Assembly: GCA_948099385.1 (NCBI GenBank)
Contig: CANUEZ040000047.1
Span: forward strand, 29,840,501 to 29,904,500
Direction of reading: 5' to 3'
Source of the DNA: Fasciola hepatica
Taxonomy: Eukaryota; Platyhelminthes; Trematoda; Plagiorchiida; Fasciolidae
Length of the DNA stretch: 64,000 bases
Shown here: piece after piece, positions 60,950 to 64,000 of the stretch
Position numbering within the stretch: position 1 is the stretch's first letter
How the letters are laid out: each line of letters opens with the position of its first letter
Position numbers and translations under genes: made by a program
Notes under the pieces: model-generated
The model's input: only the letters and a program-made list of their open reading frames with translations
What the model was told of the DNA's origin: nothing
Database searches by the model: none

Positions 60950-61990
60950 TTCGCAGCTATCGAATTGCATACAAGTGACGTTTTCCACTTCATTGGATCG
61001 ACCCCAGGCTTAACATCCTCAGTGACGCAGTTAACTCAGTGCACAATTTGTGTCATAGAGATGCGAACGAACAACAGTTTAGTTTATCTGTCATAACAGC
61101 CGTTCTCAGCTCAGCTATGATAAGGGTCATACTAGGGATTGTAGGTCATGAATGATCCACGCCACTGCACTTTACCAGCAAAATATGTGCACATTTACCA
61201 CTGCTTTTTTGTGTCTGCATGAAAATAGTAATACATGTCTTAGGAATATAAAAATGTCACTGTAGTAGGGAATAAGACAGAGACAGAAGTTTGAGGAAGT
61301 TCCGGTCACGTGCTTCCATGGCACTCTACATTCAGAATGCTTCAGTGAATGAAAACAACTTAACCGCATTATTGTTATTATTCACCATAGAACATCAAAA
61401 ACGATGGGCTTGAAACCAGCACATTCTTACTGAACAACAGTTAAAGCTACATACAGATAACGCGAATGGTTCACGAAGCACCAAGTGTATCATTAGGGAG
61501 AATTTCAGGTAAATTTCTATGAACCATGGTGATGAATGTTGAATCCAAGTGAGCCATGTAAAGTATCAGCCCATCCACAAACCGCCCTATGCGTCTACCA
61601 AGTGATCATATCCAGAAACCAAACGGAAATTCAAATGTAATCGAAATTATTGAGTCAGAAACGAGGTCGGTGCGCGATGTGAAATGTTGTGGTAAAATTT
61701 TAATATTGAATAACACAACATAGTCGAAATCGTAAGTAGGTTGTCAACTTTTCGGTCAGCGCGGGTAATATTCCTCACGACTAGTTTTACGATTGAATGA
61801 CACTGGAAAGACGGCTTACAGCAATCCATTTGTATATATATATATATATAAATTACATTTGTAATTTGTATTTTCGACGACACCTTCGCTTGTCCTACTC
61901 GTGAGTAGCGTGTACATGCGTCATGAACCTCGAATACTTGCGATCCAATTCTTCGTTTCTATTGTACTGATACAGTTCAATTTTACTTTT
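60950..61990 (+). repeat. Direct repeat R3, copy 2
   Basis: Counterpart of 58200-59280. It contains a (TA)n run at 61833-61850 that has no counterpart in copy 1. Confidence 0.75.
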
Positions 61991-62422
61991 TTATGAAGTA
62001 TAGTGCGTGAACATTTTACGTTATGTTCCCGACTCGATTTTTCTATGATTGTACATTCCCCTTGTAGGAAAATTTTGCAGAACGATTCACTTATGCTTCT
62101 TCACCCACCATCTGTACCGCAACCGTGCTGCGCTACATTTCCGCATGACTCCTTGCTGAGTGGACCGTTTATGATCGCGCTGTCCCGATTTATCGGATAA
62201 CTTTCTGTACTGTTGCTCTTGGTTGCTCACCTGGCTGTAAGTCATTGCATTTATGTATTTTTATGTATTGCATTGTTTAGAACCACGAAATTACGAAAAA
62301 CACGGTTACACGTTTGGAATTTGTTCTGCTGCCCGTAGCCGTGTACAGCCCATATCGTGCGTAAAGCTGGTGAGACAAAGTTTTCTGCTAAATCGAAAAT
62401 TCAAGTAATCGGGATAGTTTCT

Positions 62423-62425
<3 letters not shown>
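61991..62425. other. No gene recognised
   Basis: Short ORFs only, with no repeat match seen. Confidence 0.45.

Positions 62426-62465
<40 letters not shown>
62426..62465. repeat. (TA)n microsatellite
   Basis: About 20 TA units, followed 17 bp later by a run of about nine C. Confidence 0.98.
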
Positions 62466-62469
<4 letters not shown>

Positions 62470-62784
62470 AAGTATTATTCCACCCCCCCCCAGGCATCAA
62501 GGAACACTAGCTGTGTTTGCTCAAATCGCATCTTACCAAACCTACCACTTCCAATGCAGCTGAATGCGACGCTGTAATTGGAGACAAGCATGGTGATAGT
62601 TTTGCTTTTCTCGTCTAGGTATTGCAAAAGTTAATGGGTCAAATAGGTAAAAGCATTTACAATGGAATACGAGCAGAGATATACGAACTGGTCAGAATCA
62701 AATGAGTTTAGTTACAATGTGTTCCTCTGCAGCTGAATTTTCCCGAATAGCTTTAGAACAGCAAATGTGCAAGCTATAGGCTGG
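62466..62784. repeat. Weak repeat shared with 45120-45280
   Basis: 62565-62700 resembles 45110-45290. No coding sequence was recognised. Confidence 0.45.
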
Positions 62785-64000
62785 AAAGAAAAGCAAGTCA
62801 CAGATTCACTAAATTAATCAAATCTGAAGTTTAACACTGAAATAAGTTGAATATATCCTATCTTATGAAACGCTAGTTGTCGTAGCATGTGAAATACGGA
62901 TGTGACCGTAACGGAAGAAACAAAAAGGAGAACGGTGATGTTGAGGCTTTCAACCCTGATTCTAGCTGTATCGCGGTGCACTACCATGCCAGTTTTGAAC
63001 AACTCATCTCATCCATCAACTATCAAACCCTCTATGGTCTTCTAACAGATGTGAAAAGTGAAGATAAATGAAGTCCCCGTTCCAGATGAGCTACCAACTG
63101 TTTTATTCACAAAGTGAGCTGGTATCAGCCAATATCTGCAATGACTGTCTAGGAAGCAGGACAATCCTTGATATTTGGAGATTGGCCGAAGTATCACTTG
63201 TTCTCAAGAAAGAAGCTGGGTAATGCCACTCTATCTCCTGCACATCTGTGAAACACAAACTGTTCGAGAGACCTTCGTTACTGCAGGTGAACAGAGGATC
63301 TGTTGAAGAACATACGCGCCAGTTTGCTTAGCACATTTTGCACTCTACACTTGACGCCGCAAATTTCACAGTTCACTCAGCAATTTCGGCTTCAGACAGA
63401 AATCGTAAGACTGTCCAAATTGTGTTGTTGTACTACAAACCGCATTTGGTAAAGTCGATCGATCACTATTTCTCAGTATACTCTCCATTAGTGGTGTTCA
63501 CTGAAAATTCCGCGGGCCGATTTACAACACTTCACTGATCGGAGATACTTCACTTATTTCAAGGGGAAATGATCATCTCTTTCAGTTGACTCTAGTGTAT
63601 TACAAGGTGTAATTTTCCTTTTTTCTTTTCTCCTTATGGTAAACAACTGCCAAACTCGTCCACATTTACCAACGGCAAATATGCGCACGATGTGATTCAG
63701 TGTGTGGATTATCAACACCCAGAAGAACTTCGGAAATACGGATCAAACTAAATGAAGTTGTGAACTGGTGTTCATCTCGCTCTTCTGTACTGAGTGCTGC
63801 TAGAAGTAAAGATGGTTTATCTTCCTTATTTTATGATGAACCACAAAGAGTCATCACTAACAGGATACTCTTTCCACTCGCAAAAATTGAACCCACACCA
63901 ATGTCACCAACATTCAAATCTCTCGATGTTACAATATGGTACAATATTTCATAGACCATGCACTTTAAATAGACATTTTATAAAGTTAGAAATCTATCAA
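62785..64000 (+). mobile_element. LINE (CR1/Jockey-like), copy C, running off the window
   Basis: Third copy of the LINE at 16560-18300 and 34980-36660, starting at the position equivalent to about 17010 in copy A, so it appears 5'-truncated. It shows the decayed fingers region at 63060-63110 and a WRLAEVSLVLKKEAG-like segment near 63180-63225. An HKLFERPSLLQVN segment lies near 63260, FSVYSPLVVF near 63470, and a thumb-like stretch at 63740-63950 (KLNEVVNWCSSRSSVLSAAR). The longest open pieces are 66 and 84 codons. The element is cut by the window edge. Confidence 0.8.

Overview
The window reads as metazoan intergenic and repeat DNA, most likely from a flatworm (Platyhelminthes). It is AT-rich. 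There are no dense operon-like ORFs, and I see no ribosomal or functional tRNA genes. It carries remnants of Penelope-like elements (PLEs) with GIY-YIG endonuclease tails, CR1/Jockey-like LINE reverse transcriptases, a Ty3/Gypsy element, Tc1/mariner and Tigger/pogo DNA transposons, and several tRNA-derived SINE families. The species call is inference from the style of these elements and from an unusual intronless GPCR. No taxonomic marker gene is present.

The only apparently intact protein-coding gene is a 344-codon, single-exon rhodopsin-like GPCR on the minus strand (21761-22795). It belongs to a local family. A full-length copy with two in-frame stops lies at 47477-48511 (+), a decayed copy at about 33581-34870 (+), and a fourth copy at about 51935-54440 (-), split by a Tigger/pogo-like transposon. 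A stretch at 21013-21250 resembles the 5' flank of the third copy but has no gene behind it. Copies one and two lie in an inverted, head-to-head duplication that includes their flanks and a tRNA-like SINE tail. Hand alignment shows long near-identical patches between them, bounded by diverged stretches, as expected after gene conversion.

Layout: 1-10 kb is mostly gene-free, with SINEs and a ~450 bp GAT microsatellite. 10.1-15.8 kb holds a Tc1-like element with ~300 bp terminal inverted repeats, a related MITE and a CA repeat; much of this block is duplicated in direct orientation at 40.0-44.5 kb. 16.5-18.3 kb is a LINE, with sister copies at 35-36.6 kb and 62.8-64 kb (running off the window). 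19.3-20.1 kb is a PLE tail. 21-23.5 kb is the intact GPCR module. 26.1-28.2 kb is a Gypsy remnant and 28.5-32.9 kb holds PLE pieces and repeats. 33.3-35 kb is GPCR pseudogene C. 36.7-37.7 kb holds a second LINE type and a repeat. 46.5-48.9 kb is the GPCR pseudogene B module, 49-50.6 kb a PLE with inverted flanks, and 52-54.4 kb GPCR pseudogene D with the nested transposon. 55-62 kb holds PLE and SINE fragments and a ~1 kb direct repeat pair.

No metabolic or operon-like cooperation is visible. The organising theme is birth and decay of a lineage-specific receptor family inside a transposon-rich, repeatedly duplicated locus. All homology statements rest on reading and hand alignment; none was searched against a database.
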